Below, piece after piece: positions 47,674-58,779 of a stretch of DNA of 64,000 nt. This DNA is from Prochlorococcus sp. AG-409-L18 (GTDB lineage Bacteria > Cyanobacteriota > Cyanobacteriia > PCC-6307 > Cyanobiaceae). The DNA lies in assembly GCA_003215535.1 (NCBI GenBank), contig QCKG01000001.1:1-64000 (forward strand), in the 5' to 3' direction. How positions within the stretch are numbered: the first letter of the stretch is position 1; each line of letters begins with the position of its first letter. The position numbers and the translations under genes are program-made. The notes below the pieces were generated by a model that was not told where the DNA came from, ran no database searches, and saw only the letters and a program-made list of their open reading frames with translations.

Positions 47674-48665
47674 TGTTCTTTCGCTCCATAGGATTCTTGA
47701 AACCTAAGCTTACCGTATACTTCTAGTTGGACTCCGGGAGATAATAGAAGAATCTTTTCTTCCAATTCCTGAAGTCCTACTGGAGTAATCCAGTCTAATT
47801 GAGATAGAATATTTAAAGCGACAGCATGTTTTGCACGTTTAGATCCATCTTCTGCTTTTATAGCTATCCCAATTCCCTCTCCCACTTTTGTAAGGCATTG
47901 GATGCCTTCCGCGCCACCTTTGCTTATTATTTGACGATGTGCTCTTATCATTAATTCTGTATCAAATCTTCCTGCACCACCCACCAATTCAGGATGTGCA
48001 AGCATAGCCCTTCTGATTTGTTCATGTTCTGGTTGATCCGAGCCACCTAGGTGGGCATATAGAAGGGCCATTTGGGACAACCTTAGTAATAAGGTGGGTG
48101 CCCCACAGTCATCTCTGGCTGCCACTAGCTCATCTTGAGGAATGTTTAGGAGCTCTGCAACTTTCCTATTGATTTCAACCTGTAATGGGTGGCTCCCCTG
48201 AAGATAATTTTCAAGAGGCCAGTTCATCTTTTTGCATGTAACAAGGAACGAAGCATGCTTCCCAGAGCAATTATGTTCTAGTGGGCTTTTACCATCTTTT
48301 GGGACTGGGCACTGAAGAAGATCTACTTCTACTTCTCCATTCCATAGGATTTTAAATGCTTCTCTAGCATGTAATGCTGTTCCCGAATGAGAACCACAAC
48401 TAATTGCGATGCCCTTTTCTCCTGAATTTATTTGATCAGCCGTACCGCTACTTATAAATGGAAAGGCCTGAAAAGGTTTGAAGGCCGATCTTATAAATGT
48501 TTCGAATTCTGCGCACCCAGCGGACATTAATACTCTCCCTTTATTATCACAAACAACAGCGTGTACTTTATGCAATGATTCGGTGCTCCGACCTCTTTTT
48601 AGATGCACTTCAAGTGGAGGGGTTGAGCTTCTTTGTTGGTTCCCTAAGTTATTTGGAATATTCAT
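47670..48665 (-). CDS. Asparaginase, bacterial type II-like family
   Basis: A 331-aa enzyme of the asparaginase_II family (Pfam PF06089 as I remember). Conserved parts are VHAVVCDNKGRVLMSAG, RSAFKPFQAFPFISSG, HNCSGKHASFL and ARDDCGAPT. It would hydrolyse L-asparagine to aspartate and ammonia, freeing nitrogen. This family differs from AnsA/AnsB. It is followed by the coupled 58-aa gene. Confidence 0.87.
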   Translation of the reverse strand: MNIPNNLGNQQRSSTPPLEVHLKRGRSTESLHKVHAVVCDNKGRVLMSAGCAEFETFIRSAFKPFQAFPFISSGTADQINSGEKGIAISCGSHSGTALHAREAFKILWNGEVEVDLLQCPVPKDGKSPLEHNCSGKHASFLVTCKKMNWPLENYLQGSHPLQVEINRKVAELLNIPQDELVAARDDCGAPTLLLRLSQMALLYAHLGGSDQPEHEQIRRAMLAHPELVGGAGRFDTELMIRAHRQIISKGGAEGIQCLTKVGEGIGIAIKAEDGSKRAKHAVALNILSQLDWITPVGLQELEEKILLLSPGVQLEVYGKLRFQESYGAKEQ

Positions 48666-48679
48666 TTAAATAAGTGTTG

Positions 48680-49180
48680 CTAGAGTGAATTGTAGGTAAT
48701 CAATCCTAGAAGAAAGATCACTGTTATAACTTTTAGGGCGGTCTTTATTATTTCAATAATTGGCTTTACAGAATTTTGGGCAATCATTAAATCTTTACTT
48801 CTCCAATCAATGGGTTTCTCCCATGATTGACCATCGTACCAGCCAGATTCCTCATATTCAATAATCTCTGAAATTAACCGTCTGAATATATAGTCCCAGC
48901 CTAGATATTGTCTCATTAATAGCAGAAGTGGTAGCAAAGAACTAATTGTAAAAGAGATAGTCAAAAGTTTTGCGGGTTGATTATGCAGAGGCCAGCTGCC
49001 ATTTGCTATGATTAAACACAAAGGGAATATTAGTGACCAATTTATTAGTAAATTCTTGTACAGAATGATAGTTTTGCCAGTTGGCCAGGAAAAGAACCAA
49101 GACCTTTTTAATTCTATATATTGTTCTAATGGTTGCTGTTCTAAAGGTACTGGGCAAATTTTCATATCCTTTGAGATCAA
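48680..49180 (-). CDS. CGLD27-like (DUF1230) membrane protein
   Basis: A 166-aa protein with three hydrophobic helices. CPVPLEQQPLEQYIELKRSW and EYEESGWYDGQSWEKP are hallmarks of the CGLD27/DUF1230 family of cyanobacteria and plastids. A role in photosynthetic or iron-linked physiology is suspected for plant members; nothing here defines it. Confidence 0.82.
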   Translation of the reverse strand: MISKDMKICPVPLEQQPLEQYIELKRSWFFSWPTGKTIILYKNLLINWSLIFPLCLIIANGSWPLHNQPAKLLTISFTISSLLPLLLLMRQYLGWDYIFRRLISEIIEYEESGWYDGQSWEKPIDWRSKDLMIAQNSVKPIIEIIKTALKVITVIFLLGLITYNSL

Positions 49181-49186
49181 ATTTGT

Positions 49187-49543
49187 TTATTTTCCAAATG
49201 AGGTGAAAAATCTTTGTTCACCATTACTCCAAAATGACTCTAAATCATAAAAGGCCCTTAAATTAGGTTGTAGCACATGGATAATTAACTCACCATAGTC
49301 TAGTAGAGCCCACTTCCCTTCATTAATTCCTTCTTTCCTTAGAGGGATGCGACCCGCTTCTTCTTTCAGTCGATTTTCTACAGAATTAATTATTGCTTTT
49401 ACTTGAACATCTGATAGCCCTTCTGTAATAACTATCCAATCTGCAAGGGTTGAAACTTCTTCTACACGAATCAGTCTTATATCTTTTGCTTTCCGGTCAT
49501 CACATGCTTCTGCTGCTAGTTCGGCAAGACATTCACTATCCAT
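49187..49543 (-). CDS. rsfS: Ribosomal silencing factor RsfS
   Basis: A 118-aa Iojap/RsfS protein that binds L14 of the 50S subunit and blocks subunit joining under starvation. The core AEACDDRKAKDIRLIRVEEV, ADWIVITEGLSDVQVKAI and WALLDYGELIIHVLQP is complete. I chose ATG at 49543, eight bases inside the upstream DUF3318 gene, rather than GTG at 49615. Confidence 0.9.
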   Translation of the reverse strand: MDSECLAELAAEACDDRKAKDIRLIRVEEVSTLADWIVITEGLSDVQVKAIINSVENRLKEEAGRIPLRKEGINEGKWALLDYGELIIHVLQPNLRAFYDLESFWSNGEQRFFTSFGK

Positions 49544-50171
49544 ATACGTTTTCACTGCTAACTGATTGCCTAGAGCCTTCTTGCTCTGCCATTTCGGCTC
49601 TAGCCTTGCCGGCACTTTTGCGGAGAGCTTCTAAGCGGTCCTCGTAAAAACTCCTTTTCTTTTTCTTTCTTGTTTTTTCTATAAGCTCTTTAAGGGCACC
49701 TCCAAGACTTTTGTAAGCATTAGGTACGCTATATCCAAATCTGCAGGCAAGGTCAATAGCCCTCTCATCAGCTTCTATTGCATCCTGCAATCGTTTCTCA
49801 GAGTTATTTTTTAGATATAAGCGATAACCAGCAAAGCCAGAAAGGCCTAATGCCATAAGCAATAGGAGTCCATCTTGAACCCATAATTCCCCTATTGCTC
49901 CACCAAGTCCTATTGCCAATGCCGCCATCTCCCATCCATCCCTAGGAATTGCGTCATTTTGTATACGTCCGACCTCATGCCAAAACAACATATTTTTATG
50001 GTCTTGGGCTAGAAATTCCCATTGTTCTAGATCCACTTGTATTTCGACCTCGTCGCGCCCAATTTCCTCAAGGGTAATTAAGGGTGGATCTATTGCAGCA
50101 GCTGCCTCCACAAACACCCAACTTTGATTTTCTGGTGGCAACAGCCCCTTAAGGCGCTGTAGTTCGCTCAT
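49536..50171 (-). CDS. DUF3318 membrane protein
   Basis: A 211-aa protein recognisable by ELQRLKGLLPPENQSWVFVE and DHKNMLFWHEVGRIQND. Two hydrophobic helices lie around residues 83-120. A long charged helix (IEKTRKKKKRSFYEDRLEAL) follows. Function unknown. It overlaps rsfS, so the two are probably co-expressed. Confidence 0.82.
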   Translation of the reverse strand: MSELQRLKGLLPPENQSWVFVEAAAAIDPPLITLEEIGRDEVEIQVDLEQWEFLAQDHKNMLFWHEVGRIQNDAIPRDGWEMAALAIGLGGAIGELWVQDGLLLLMALGLSGFAGYRLYLKNNSEKRLQDAIEADERAIDLACRFGYSVPNAYKSLGGALKELIEKTRKKKKRSFYEDRLEALRKSAGKARAEMAEQEGSRQSVSSENVYG

Positions 50172-50291
50172 GGTTTCTAAATCTCCTTATAACAAAGTTA
50201 GCGACAAGATGGCCACACGAAGTGTGATTTGTCTAATTCGATTCTTACCAACGTGGGAAGCTAGTTCAGATTCGCATCAATAAGTAAGCCC

Positions 50292-53200
50292 ATGCCAAGA
50301 CGTACCGACATACGTCGCATTCTTCTTCTTGGCTCTGGTCCCATTGTTATTGGGCAAGCCTGTGAATTTGATTACTCTGGTACACAAGCTTGTAAAGCTT
50401 TGCGGGCCGAGGGGTTTGAGGTCATTTTGGTTAATTCCAATCCAGCCTCGATCATGACTGACCCTGATATGGCAGACCGTACTTATATAGAACCTTTAAC
50501 ACCTGAAGTAGTTGCACGAATTATTGAGTTTGAACGACCTCAGGCCCTTCTTCCAACAATGGGCGGCCAAACTGCTCTTAATATTGCTGTAGCACTTGCC
50601 CAAGACGGCACGCTTAAGAAGTTTAAGGTTGAATTAATTGGTGCTGATTTGGAGGCGATAAGGAAGGCAGAGGATCGACAGCTTTTTAAGGAAGCTATGC
50701 AAAAGATAGGTGTGAATGTTTGTCCTTCTGGGATTGCATCAAATATGGATGAGGTTAATAAAGTAGGTAAGCAGATATCAAGTTTTCCAAGAATCATTCG
50801 ACCAGCATTTACTCTTGGTGGAGGTGGTGGAGGTATTGCATATAACCATGATGAATATTTGTCTATATGCAAATCTGGTTTGGAAGCAAGCCCAGTATCT
50901 CAAATTCTAATAGAAAAATCATTATTAGGTTGGAAGGAATATGAATTAGAAGTAATGAGAGATCTTGTTGATAATGTTGTGATTGTTTGTAGTATCGAGA
51001 ATTTTGATCCAATGGGAGTACATACTGGAGACTCTATTACAGTGGCTCCTGCTCAAACACTTACTGATAGAGAATATCAAAGACTTCGAGATCAATCTAT
51101 AGATATAATTAGGGAGATAGGTGTAGAAACTGGTGGAAGTAATATTCAATTTGCTATTAACCCAGAAGATGGACAGGTTATTGTTATTGAAATGAATCCA
51201 CGTGTAAGTAGATCCTCTGCTTTAGCCAGCAAAGCAACAGGCTTCCCAATAGCAAAGATTGCAGCTCTTTTGGCGGTTGGATATACATTAGATGAAATAA
51301 TTAATGATATAACTGGGAAAACACCAGCCTGTTTTGAGCCAACAATTGACTATGTAGTAACAAAAATACCAAGATTTGCTTTTGAGAAGTTTAGAGGTTG
51401 TTCTGCAGAACTTTCGACATCAATGAAATCAGTTGGAGAAGCCATGGCTATAGGTAGATGTTTTGAAGAGTCTTTTCAAAAAGCAATTCGTTCATTGGAG
51501 ATTGGTTATTCAGGTTGGGGATGTGATAGACCTGAGCCAAAATTAGATTCTATAGATATTGATCGTTTATTAAGAACACCTTCACCAGATAGATTTATGA
51601 TAATCAGAGCAGCAATTCTGTCTGGTAAAGATGATGATGAGATATCATCCTTAAGTAAGATAGACTTGTGGTTTATTGCAAAACTACGTAATATAATTAA
51701 TACTCAGAGGCTTTATTTGGACGGTAAGGCTATAACACAATTAACTCCAGAAGGATTATTAGAATTAAAGCAATGTGGATTTTCAGATAAGCAGATTGCC
51801 TGGGCTGTTCAGTCTAATGAGTTATCAATAAGATCCTTAAGGAAGAAATTTAATATAGTTCCAGTTTACAAAACTGTAGATACATGTGCAGCAGAGTTTG
51901 CTTCGACAACACCATATTATTATTCAACATATGAACGTAAAATAAATAGAGTTCAGTTAGATACAAAGATATCACAATTGTCCAATCAAAATGAAGTTGA
52001 TCTTGATTCCAGGAAGAAAGTCATGATACTTGGTGGAGGTCCAAACCGTATAGGTCAGGGAATAGAATTTGACTATTGTTGTTGCCACGCATCATTTGCT
52101 TCGCAGGAACTTGGATTTGCAACTATTATGATAAATAGTAATCCAGAAACTGTATCTACAGATTATGATACAAGTGATAGACTTTATTTTGAACCTTTAA
52201 CATTAGAGGATGTACTTAATGTAATTGAAGTAGAAAAACCGCAAGGAATTATTGTTCAGTTTGGAGGACAAACCCCACTCAAATTATCAATGCCTCTTCT
52301 AAATTGGCTTGATTCTCCAGAAGGAAAGTTAACAGCTAGTAGAATTTGGGGTACTTCTCCAGATTCAATTGATAAAGCAGAGGATAGAGAACAATTTGAG
52401 TTAATATTAAGATCCCTAAATATTCGTCAGCCTAGTAATGGTATAGCCCGTACTAAGGAAGAGGCACTCCTTATTGCTAATAGGATTCAATATCCAGTTG
52501 TAGTTCGTCCTTCTTATGTATTAGGTGGACGGGCTATGGAAGTAGTTTTTGATCAAAATGAACTTGTTCGTTATATGTCCGAAGCTGTTCAAGTTGAACC
52601 GGAACATCCAGTTTTGGTAGATCAATACCTAGAAAATGCTATTGAGGTTGATGTAGATGCTCTTTGTGATTCATCTGGGGTTGTTGTAATTGGTGGTCTT
52701 ATGGAACATATTGAACCGGCAGGTATTCATTCAGGAGATTCAGCTTGTTGTTTACCATCGATATCACTTGGAGAGAAGTCACTTTCTACCATTAGAGAAT
52801 GGACAGAAGAATTGGCCTTGTCATTAAAGGTTGAAGGCCTTATGAATCTACAATTTGCAGTCAAAAGAGATAGCTTAGGAGAAGAAGTTGTTTATATTAT
52901 TGAGGCGAATCCTCGTGCTTCTAGGACAGTACCTTTTGTTTCAAAAGCTACTGGTGTGCCACTGGCGAGATTCGCAACTCGTTTAATGGCCGGCGAGACT
53001 TTACAAGAACTGGGTCTAACCTCAGAGCCAATACCACCTCTTCAATCTATAAAAGAGGCTGTTTTACCATTTAGACGATTCCCTGGAGCTGACAACGTTC
53101 TAGGCCCAGAGATGAGATCGACTGGAGAAGTTATGGGTTCTGCAACAAGTTTTGGAATGGCATATGCAAAATCAGAATTAGCGGCAGGAGAAGCCTTACC

Positions 53201-53606
53201 TATTAAAGGGATGGTGTTTCTTTCTACACATGATCGCGACAAAGCAGCTCTTGTTCCTATAGCCAAGAGTCTGATTGAATTGGGTTTTGGACTTATTGCG
53301 ACTTCAGGAACAGCCTTAGCAATTAAGTCGGCTGGTTTAAATGTTCGGCCTGTACTAAAAGTACACGAGGGTCGTCCGAATATTGAAGATTTAATTCGTT
53401 CAGGAGAGGTTCAATTGGTTATAAATACTCCTATTGGCCGTCAAGCTGCTCATGATGATAAGTATCTAAGAAGGGCAGCAATAGATTATTGTGTTCCTAT
53501 TTTAACTACCTTGGCTGGTGCCAGAGCAGCTTTGGAGGCAATAATAGAGTTGCAAAATCAAAATCAAAGTCTTTCTATAGCAGCACTACAAGATATTCAT
53601 TCATGA
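50292..53606 (+). CDS. carB: Carbamoyl-phosphate synthase large subunit
   Basis: A 1104-aa synthetase making carbamoyl phosphate for arginine and pyrimidines. It has two ATP-grasp halves. The first begins [20 protein letters not shown], the second near residue 575 with [19 protein letters not shown]. An oligomerisation region lies between, and the C-terminal MGS-like allosteric domain is at about 970-1090. Full length. Confidence 0.97.
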   Translation: MPRRTDIRRILLLGSGPIVIGQACEFDYSGTQACKALRAEGFEVILVNSNPASIMTDPDMADRTYIEPLTPEVVARIIEFERPQALLPTMGGQTALNIAVALAQDGTLKKFKVELIGADLEAIRKAEDRQLFKEAMQKIGVNVCPSGIASNMDEVNKVGKQISSFPRIIRPAFTLGGGGGGIAYNHDEYLSICKSGLEASPVSQILIEKSLLGWKEYELEVMRDLVDNVVIVCSIENFDPMGVHTGDSITVAPAQTLTDREYQRLRDQSIDIIREIGVETGGSNIQFAINPEDGQVIVIEMNPRVSRSSALASKATGFPIAKIAALLAVGYTLDEIINDITGKTPACFEPTIDYVVTKIPRFAFEKFRGCSAELSTSMKSVGEAMAIGRCFEESFQKAIRSLEIGYSGWGCDRPEPKLDSIDIDRLLRTPSPDRFMIIRAAILSGKDDDEISSLSKIDLWFIAKLRNIINTQRLYLDGKAITQLTPEGLLELKQCGFSDKQIAWAVQSNELSIRSLRKKFNIVPVYKTVDTCAAEFASTTPYYYSTYERKINRVQLDTKISQLSNQNEVDLDSRKKVMILGGGPNRIGQGIEFDYCCCHASFASQELGFATIMINSNPETVSTDYDTSDRLYFEPLTLEDVLNVIEVEKPQGIIVQFGGQTPLKLSMPLLNWLDSPEGKLTASRIWGTSPDSIDKAEDREQFELILRSLNIRQPSNGIARTKEEALLIANRIQYPVVVRPSYVLGGRAMEVVFDQNELVRYMSEAVQVEPEHPVLVDQYLENAIEVDVDALCDSSGVVVIGGLMEHIEPAGIHSGDSACCLPSISLGEKSLSTIREWTEELALSLKVEGLMNLQFAVKRDSLGEEVVYIIEANPRASRTVPFVSKATGVPLARFATRLMAGETLQELGLTSEPIPPLQSIKEAVLPFRRFPGADNVLGPEMRSTGEVMGSATSFGMAYAKSELAAGEALPIKGMVFLSTHDRDKAALVPIAKSLIELGFGLIATSGTALAIKSAGLNVRPVLKVHEGRPNIEDLIRSGEVQLVINTPIGRQAAHDDKYLRRAAIDYCVPILTTLAGARAALEAIIELQNQNQSLSIAALQDIHS

Positions 53607-54293
53607 TTAATTAATAGGTGTGAATTGATTAATTGTCTCTCATAGTTATTACAAGATAAATCAAGTTGGTTATAAGAAGAAATATTTTTACCCCAATTAT
53701 AATGCTAGAAATGACATTGCCATTGGGAGGCTCTAATTAGGAATAGCTCGTTAAATTTTACTATTTAGAAACATCATAGAATAGATATCATTTTTAAGTA
53801 GATAATTAAACAATAAAATCAGAATAATTGCTGGATAGTCATATAAGATATTGCTAGAGTTTTTGATTAGTTAAAAACTGTTCTAATATAAGTTTGATTT
53901 TAAGGTCAGGGAGGTTGTTCTAGATTCTAATATAAATGCAATAATTACCTGATGAAAATAACAACAATATTAGTATATGACTCCTAAATAATGGAGGCAG
54001 TATCTTTAAGTCTGTTCTGTCAGTTTAGTGGAAATGACTTTTGCTTGTATAAAAGGAATATATATGAGTAAATATTTTTACCATTTTTTTCAATAAATTA
54101 ACAGAAGAAGCCACTATTTCTTAAAGTTCTTTGAGCCTTTATTTGAATAAGTGTCTTGTTTCCTATGGATAGAGTTATAAAGAGAGAAAACTCTGATGCA
54201 ACAATATCTCATGAAGAGAATTTTAGATTTTCATTTCTTTATCAACTTGACTGATTTGTTGCTTGACTAGTGATGGTGTGACAGCATCATGCA
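53607..54293. other. AT-rich intergenic region
   Basis: About 690 bases between carB and the AGCS gene without a recognised gene or RNA. The longest frame with an ATG I noticed has 29 codons (ATG at 54165) and shows no supporting feature. Confidence 0.5.
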
Positions 54294-55712
54294 GTGCTAC
54301 TGATACTGTTTCGCGCTGTGCTCCTAATTAGTGACCCATTCCTAGACAATGCTTTTGCTTTGATACCTTCAAGCTTTGAGAGGACGGTTGATGGATTAAA
54401 TAAACCAATAAGTAGTTTTGCATGGGGGTGGCCCACAGTCATTTTGATAGCAGGTACAGGAATCCTTTTAATGGTTGGTTTGCGCTTTATGCCAATCCTT
54501 CGACTTCCATATGGATTCCGAATGATGTTTCAACCCTCATTGGAATCTTCAAAGGATGGGGATATAACGCCCTTTCAAGCTCTAATGACCTCTTTGTCAG
54601 CAACAATTGGCACAGGAAATATTGCTGGAGTTGCAACAGCAATTGCTATTGGTGGACCAGGAGCAATATTTTGGATGTGGCTTATTGCTGTATTTGGAAT
54701 TGCTACTAAATACGCAGAAACAGTTCTTTCTGTTAAATATCGAGAAGTTGATTCCTTAGGCAACCATGTTGGTGGCCCGATGTATTACATAAAAAATGGT
54801 TTAGGACAGAAATGGACATGGTTAGGTAGTTTATTTGCCCTCTTTGGAATGCTTGCAGGTTTTGGTATCGGAAATGGTGTTCAATGTTTCGAAGTCTCTA
54901 GTGCTCTTTCAACATTAGGTATTCCTAAATTATTCACTGGTCTTTTGTTAGGCCTTTTGGTATTTAGTGTCATTGTTGGCGGTGTTAAACGAATTGCCAA
55001 GACTGCTTCTGCAATTGTTCCGACCATGGCACTTGTTTATGTAATATCATGCCTTCTGATTGTTTTTAATAATATTTCTGAAGTTCCAACGGCTTTCTCT
55101 ATTATTTTCTCGAATGCTTTTACAGGTAAGGCTGCTGCTGGAGGTACATTGGCTCAGGTCGTTTTAATGGGATTTAAGAGAGGTATCTTTTCTAATGAAG
55201 CGGGACTTGGTAGTGCACCTATTGCCCATGCATCTGCAACAGTAAAAGATCCAGTTACACAGGGGACAATCGCTATGCTGGGAACATTTATTGACACAAT
55301 TATAATTTGCACTATGACTTCCTTAGTTATTATATTAACAGGAGCATATCAATCAGGAGAATCAGGTGCTAATCTTTCTATAATGGCATTTAATTCTGGT
55401 TTTGATGGTTCAGGTTGGATAGTCACATTGGGACTAATATTTTTTGCATTTACAACAGTTTTAGGATGGAGTTTTTATGGGGAACGTTGCACAGAGTACC
55501 TATTTGGAGTAAAGGCTATTTTGCCTTTCCGTTTGGCATGGGTAGCTGTTGTTGTAGTTGGGTCAATTGCAGGAGATAGGGGGGTTGTTTGGGCAGTGGC
55601 CGATACCCTAAATGGCTTAATGGCAATTCCTAATCTCATAGCTTTGGTACTACTCTCAGGAACAGTTTTCAAGCTTTCTAATAACTACAATTTTTCAGAA
55701 GAGAAGTATTGA
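54294..55712 (+). CDS. Sodium:alanine/glycine symporter (AGCS family)
   Basis: A 472-aa inner-membrane symporter with about eleven helices. Signatures are MTSLSATIGTGNIAGVATAI, GPGAIFWMWLIAVFGIATKY and GFKRGIFSNEAGLGSAPIAH. It imports alanine or glycine with Na+. The start is GTG at 54294. The N-terminal 22 residues are hydrophobic and may be a signal. Confidence 0.9.
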   Translation: MLLILFRAVLLISDPFLDNAFALIPSSFERTVDGLNKPISSFAWGWPTVILIAGTGILLMVGLRFMPILRLPYGFRMMFQPSLESSKDGDITPFQALMTSLSATIGTGNIAGVATAIAIGGPGAIFWMWLIAVFGIATKYAETVLSVKYREVDSLGNHVGGPMYYIKNGLGQKWTWLGSLFALFGMLAGFGIGNGVQCFEVSSALSTLGIPKLFTGLLLGLLVFSVIVGGVKRIAKTASAIVPTMALVYVISCLLIVFNNISEVPTAFSIIFSNAFTGKAAAGGTLAQVVLMGFKRGIFSNEAGLGSAPIAHASATVKDPVTQGTIAMLGTFIDTIIICTMTSLVIILTGAYQSGESGANLSIMAFNSGFDGSGWIVTLGLIFFAFTTVLGWSFYGERCTEYLFGVKAILPFRLAWVAVVVVGSIAGDRGVVWAVADTLNGLMAIPNLIALVLLSGTVFKLSNNYNFSEEKY

Positions 55713-55732
55713 TGTCTTATTCATAGCGTTAA

Positions 55733-55963
55733 TTAAGGCAATGCTTTTATATCCTTTAACTTCTCATTTAATTGCCTAGCCATAGTTTGACGACCTACTG
55801 CCAAGACTTTCAGAGTGTCTTCGTGCATGCGTAGTTGGGCATCAGCCACTTGCATTCCCCTTACCAACTCCTTGAGCTCATCTGGGAGCGTGTTTAGAGC
55901 ATAACGCTTGCCTTCAAAAGTAAGTATTGGATCAGTAGCCTTTTGGGAGGATTCAGTCATCAC
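55733..55963 (-). CDS. DUF6447-like small protein
   Basis: A 76-aa soluble helical protein. ILTFEGKRYALNTLPDELKE and RGMQVADAQLRMHEDTLKVL fit what I recall of DUF6447. Function unknown. It precedes the ABC exporter gene's 3' side by 66 bp and converges on the AGCS gene. Confidence 0.75.
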   Translation of the reverse strand: MMTESSQKATDPILTFEGKRYALNTLPDELKELVRGMQVADAQLRMHEDTLKVLAVGRQTMARQLNEKLKDIKALP

Positions 55964-56028
55964 TGTTTTCTTAACAACTATAATTTTCTCGTTTTTAGCA
56001 GAATTATTACCAATGTTGACTTAATAAG

Positions 56029-57774
56029 TTAGGGATCCTCATGTTGATGAATGAACTGTCTTGAGCAAAGGTCGCTGTAAGGCCCTTTCATGGAAATTAA
56101 ATCATTATGTGTTCCAATTTCAGATATTTCCCCTTGATCAAGAACTATTATTTGATCTGCTTCTTGAACAGTTGAAAGCCTATGGGCGATTACTATTACT
56201 GTTCGGTGCTTCATTGCTTGACGAAGCCCTAATTTCACAGCATCTTCAGATTGTGCATCTAATGCACTTGTGGCTTCATCTAATAAAAGGACAGCAGGAT
56301 TTCCTATTAATGCTCTAGCGATAGAAATTCTTTGTAATTGCCCGCCAGATAGATTTGTTCCCCTCTCTTCTAATTTTGTATCATATCCTTTTTCTAATTT
56401 ATTTATGAATTCATGTGCATTGGCAATTAATGCAGCATTGACTATCTCGTCCATAGTTACTTTTCGACCAAATGCAATAGCTTCTTTGATGCTTCCAGAA
56501 AAGACAATATTATTCTGAGGTACTAAGGCTAACTCCTTTCTAATATCACATGCTTTTAAGTTAGAAAGTTTGTTGCTATCTATCAATATTTCTCCCTCTT
56601 GAGGTGATATGAAGCGAAGTAATAATGAGAAAATTGTAGATTTACCTGCTCCTGAGGGACCTACTAGTGCTATTAATTTACCTGCTTCAATATTAAGGTT
56701 TAGGTTCTTAATAACTTTATTGCCTTCATTATAGGAAAAACTTACATTTCTAAAGTTTAGAGAGCCTTTGATATTTGATAAATTCTTGGCATTTGGTGAG
56801 TCTTGTTGTTCACGAGGATTGTTTTGAATTTCCCTAAGTCGTCTCAATGAAGCTTGACCTTGCTTGAATTCATTGAAATTAATCGTCAAATGAGATATTG
56901 GGTCAATTAGCATTAGCAAGGCTGCTACATAGCTACTAAAACCCTGACCATCAAGATTACCAGTTTGTATTCTAGCTGCGCCTACAGTGAGTACAGAAAG
57001 TATTCCAATTGCTTCAATTAAGCCAACGACTGGGTGTTGGAGAGCTAATAAATTAAGGGTTTTATATCTTGCTTGGCGATGAAGCAGAACTTCTTTATCG
57101 AAACGTTTTTGGAGCCATTCTTCTGCGGCGAAGGCTCTTACTAGAGGTAATCCTTGAATAGCTTCAGCTAGTAATCCAGCCAATTCACTTACTTGTTTTT
57201 GACTTCGCTCTGCTGCAAGCATTACTTTGCTTCCAAAAAAACTTACAAGCAGTGCAACAATAGGAGCTAAAATTATTGTTGCTAATGATAACTGCCAATC
57301 GAGGAATATCATATAACCAAAAACTGCAATGAGTTGTAGAAGACAGGGAGTTGTATCTTGAATCGTTTTATAGATAACTTCTCCAACTCTGTCTGCATCT
57401 TCTGTTAAGCGATATGTAAGATCTCCAGATGACATTTTCTCTAGAGCTTCTAGTTCTATGTTTTGTAATTGTGAGAACAACTCTTTCCTAAGATCTTCGC
57501 TAACTCTTAGGGAGGGTTCGGCTAGAAGAGTGTCTTGAAGGAATTGGCAGAATTTTTGTATGAAAAATACAATTAAGGCTATTGATATGACCTGAATTAC
57601 TTTATTAAGCTCACCTGCCCCGATTGATGGAATTAGTCTCCCTGCCAGCCATGCAAGAATTGGCCAACAGGCCACATAGATGACCGTACATCCTCCACCT
57701 AGCATTAATTGGCGAAGATAAGGCCTTAATAGAGGAAGAAGTCTTCTAAAGCTAGCTTCTGTTTGAGACAGCAT
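56029..57774 (-). CDS. ABC exporter, fused membrane and ATPase domains
   Basis: A 581-aa half-transporter of the MsbA/type IV exporter group. Six helices span about residues 15-310. In the ATPase, Walker A is VGPSGAGKST, the signature is LSGGQLQR and Walker B is AVLLLDEATSALD, followed by the H-loop in VIAHRLSTV. It probably works as a homodimer. Substrate (lipid or drug) unknown. Confidence 0.9.
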   Translation of the reverse strand: MLSQTEASFRRLLPLLRPYLRQLMLGGGCTVIYVACWPILAWLAGRLIPSIGAGELNKVIQVISIALIVFFIQKFCQFLQDTLLAEPSLRVSEDLRKELFSQLQNIELEALEKMSSGDLTYRLTEDADRVGEVIYKTIQDTTPCLLQLIAVFGYMIFLDWQLSLATIILAPIVALLVSFFGSKVMLAAERSQKQVSELAGLLAEAIQGLPLVRAFAAEEWLQKRFDKEVLLHRQARYKTLNLLALQHPVVGLIEAIGILSVLTVGAARIQTGNLDGQGFSSYVAALLMLIDPISHLTINFNEFKQGQASLRRLREIQNNPREQQDSPNAKNLSNIKGSLNFRNVSFSYNEGNKVIKNLNLNIEAGKLIALVGPSGAGKSTIFSLLLRFISPQEGEILIDSNKLSNLKACDIRKELALVPQNNIVFSGSIKEAIAFGRKVTMDEIVNAALIANAHEFINKLEKGYDTKLEERGTNLSGGQLQRISIARALIGNPAVLLLDEATSALDAQSEDAVKLGLRQAMKHRTVIVIAHRLSTVQEADQIIVLDQGEISEIGTHNDLISMKGPYSDLCSRQFIHQHEDP

Positions 57775-57816
57775 TCAGTCAAACTGTAAATGTGTTGTAC
57801 CCCATCTCTGCGTTCA

Positions 57817-58014
57817 ATGAAGCTAGATCAATTCCTGAAATGGCAAGGAAGGGTGGCTACGGGGGGTGAAGCTAAACACCTTATAACGTCTGGGGCTGTA
57901 AGAGTTAACGGTTCTATCGAAACCAGGCGAGGTCGTAAATTAAACCCAGGTGATAATGTCTGTTTTGAAGATGAGGAGTACATATTCACCGAACCGGCTC
58001 TGCAAGGACCCTAG
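57817..58014 (+). CDS. S4-domain RNA-binding protein
   Basis: A 65-aa protein that is essentially a lone S4 domain of the YbcJ type: LDQFLKWQGRVATGGEAKHL, then VRVNGSIETRRGRKLNPGD. It probably binds structured RNA. ATG at 57817 (MKLDQFLKW) is preferred over ATG at 57790. It is 33 bp ahead of the tpiA start and likely co-transcribed. Confidence 0.85.
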   Translation: MKLDQFLKWQGRVATGGEAKHLITSGAVRVNGSIETRRGRKLNPGDNVCFEDEEYIFTEPALQGP

Positions 58015-58047
58015 GTTCTCACCCATTTGTTTTCAGAGGAACTGAGC

Positions 58048-58779
58048 GTGCGTAAACCAGTCATCGCTGGCAATTGGAAGATGCACATGACATGTGCGGA
58101 GGCTAGAAAGTATGTAAATACTTTTCTCCCTCTCCTTGAAGGAGTAGCTGAAGATAGGCATGTTGTCCTGGCGCCTCCCTTTACTGCAATATCAACTCTT
58201 TCTGAGGCATTAACTAGTAGTTCAATTGAATTGTCTAGTCAAAATGTGCACTGGGAGGATCAAGGTGCATTCACTGCAGAAGTCTCTCCATTGATGCTCT
58301 TAGAACATGGTGTTAAGTACGCAATAGTTGGGCACAGTGAACCTAGAAAATACTTTAGTGAAAGTGATGAACAAATAAACCTGCGAGCAAGATCCGCGCA
58401 AAATCATGGACTAATTCCTATTGTTTGTGTAGGAGAAAGTGATGAACAGAGAGAGAGGGGTGAAGCTGAACGGGTTATTAGGAGGCAGGTTGAACAAGGA
58501 TTAGAAGGGATTGATACATCACGTCTTGTAGTTGCTTATGAACCTATTTGGGCAATTGGTACTGGTAAAACATGCGAGGCAAAAGAGGCAAATAGAATAT
58601 GCGGTTTAATTAGGAAGTGGGTTCAATCTTCTGATTTGATTGTGCAATATGGAGGATCTGTAAAACCTGAAAACATTGATGAATTGATGGCTATGAGCGA
58701 TATTGATGGAGTACTTGTTGGAGGGGCTTCTCTAAACCCAGAGAGCTTTGCAAGAATTGCCAACTATCAGGTCTTATAA
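58048..58779 (+). CDS. tpiA: Triose-phosphate isomerase
   Basis: A 243-aa TIM barrel interconverting glyceraldehyde 3-phosphate and dihydroxyacetone phosphate in glycolysis and the Calvin cycle. AGNWKM has the catalytic Lys, [10 protein letters not shown] the catalytic His, and [12 protein letters not shown] the catalytic Glu. I chose GTG at 58048, eight bases after AGAGGA, rather than TTG at 58027. Confidence 0.95.
   Translation: MRKPVIAGNWKMHMTCAEARKYVNTFLPLLEGVAEDRHVVLAPPFTAISTLSEALTSSSIELSSQNVHWEDQGAFTAEVSPLMLLEHGVKYAIVGHSEPRKYFSESDEQINLRARSAQNHGLIPIVCVGESDEQRERGEAERVIRRQVEQGLEGIDTSRLVVAYEPIWAIGTGKTCEAKEANRICGLIRKWVQSSDLIVQYGGSVKPENIDELMAMSDIDGVLVGGASLNPESFARIANYQVL

Noticed and set aside
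47504-47707. 67-codon plus-strand frame
   Set aside because: It is antisense to the 58-aa gene coupled to asparaginase and to the asparaginase 3' end.
53607-54293. Possible riboswitch ahead of the AGCS symporter
   Set aside because: I looked for glycine- or glutamine-riboswitch-like motifs by eye and found none.
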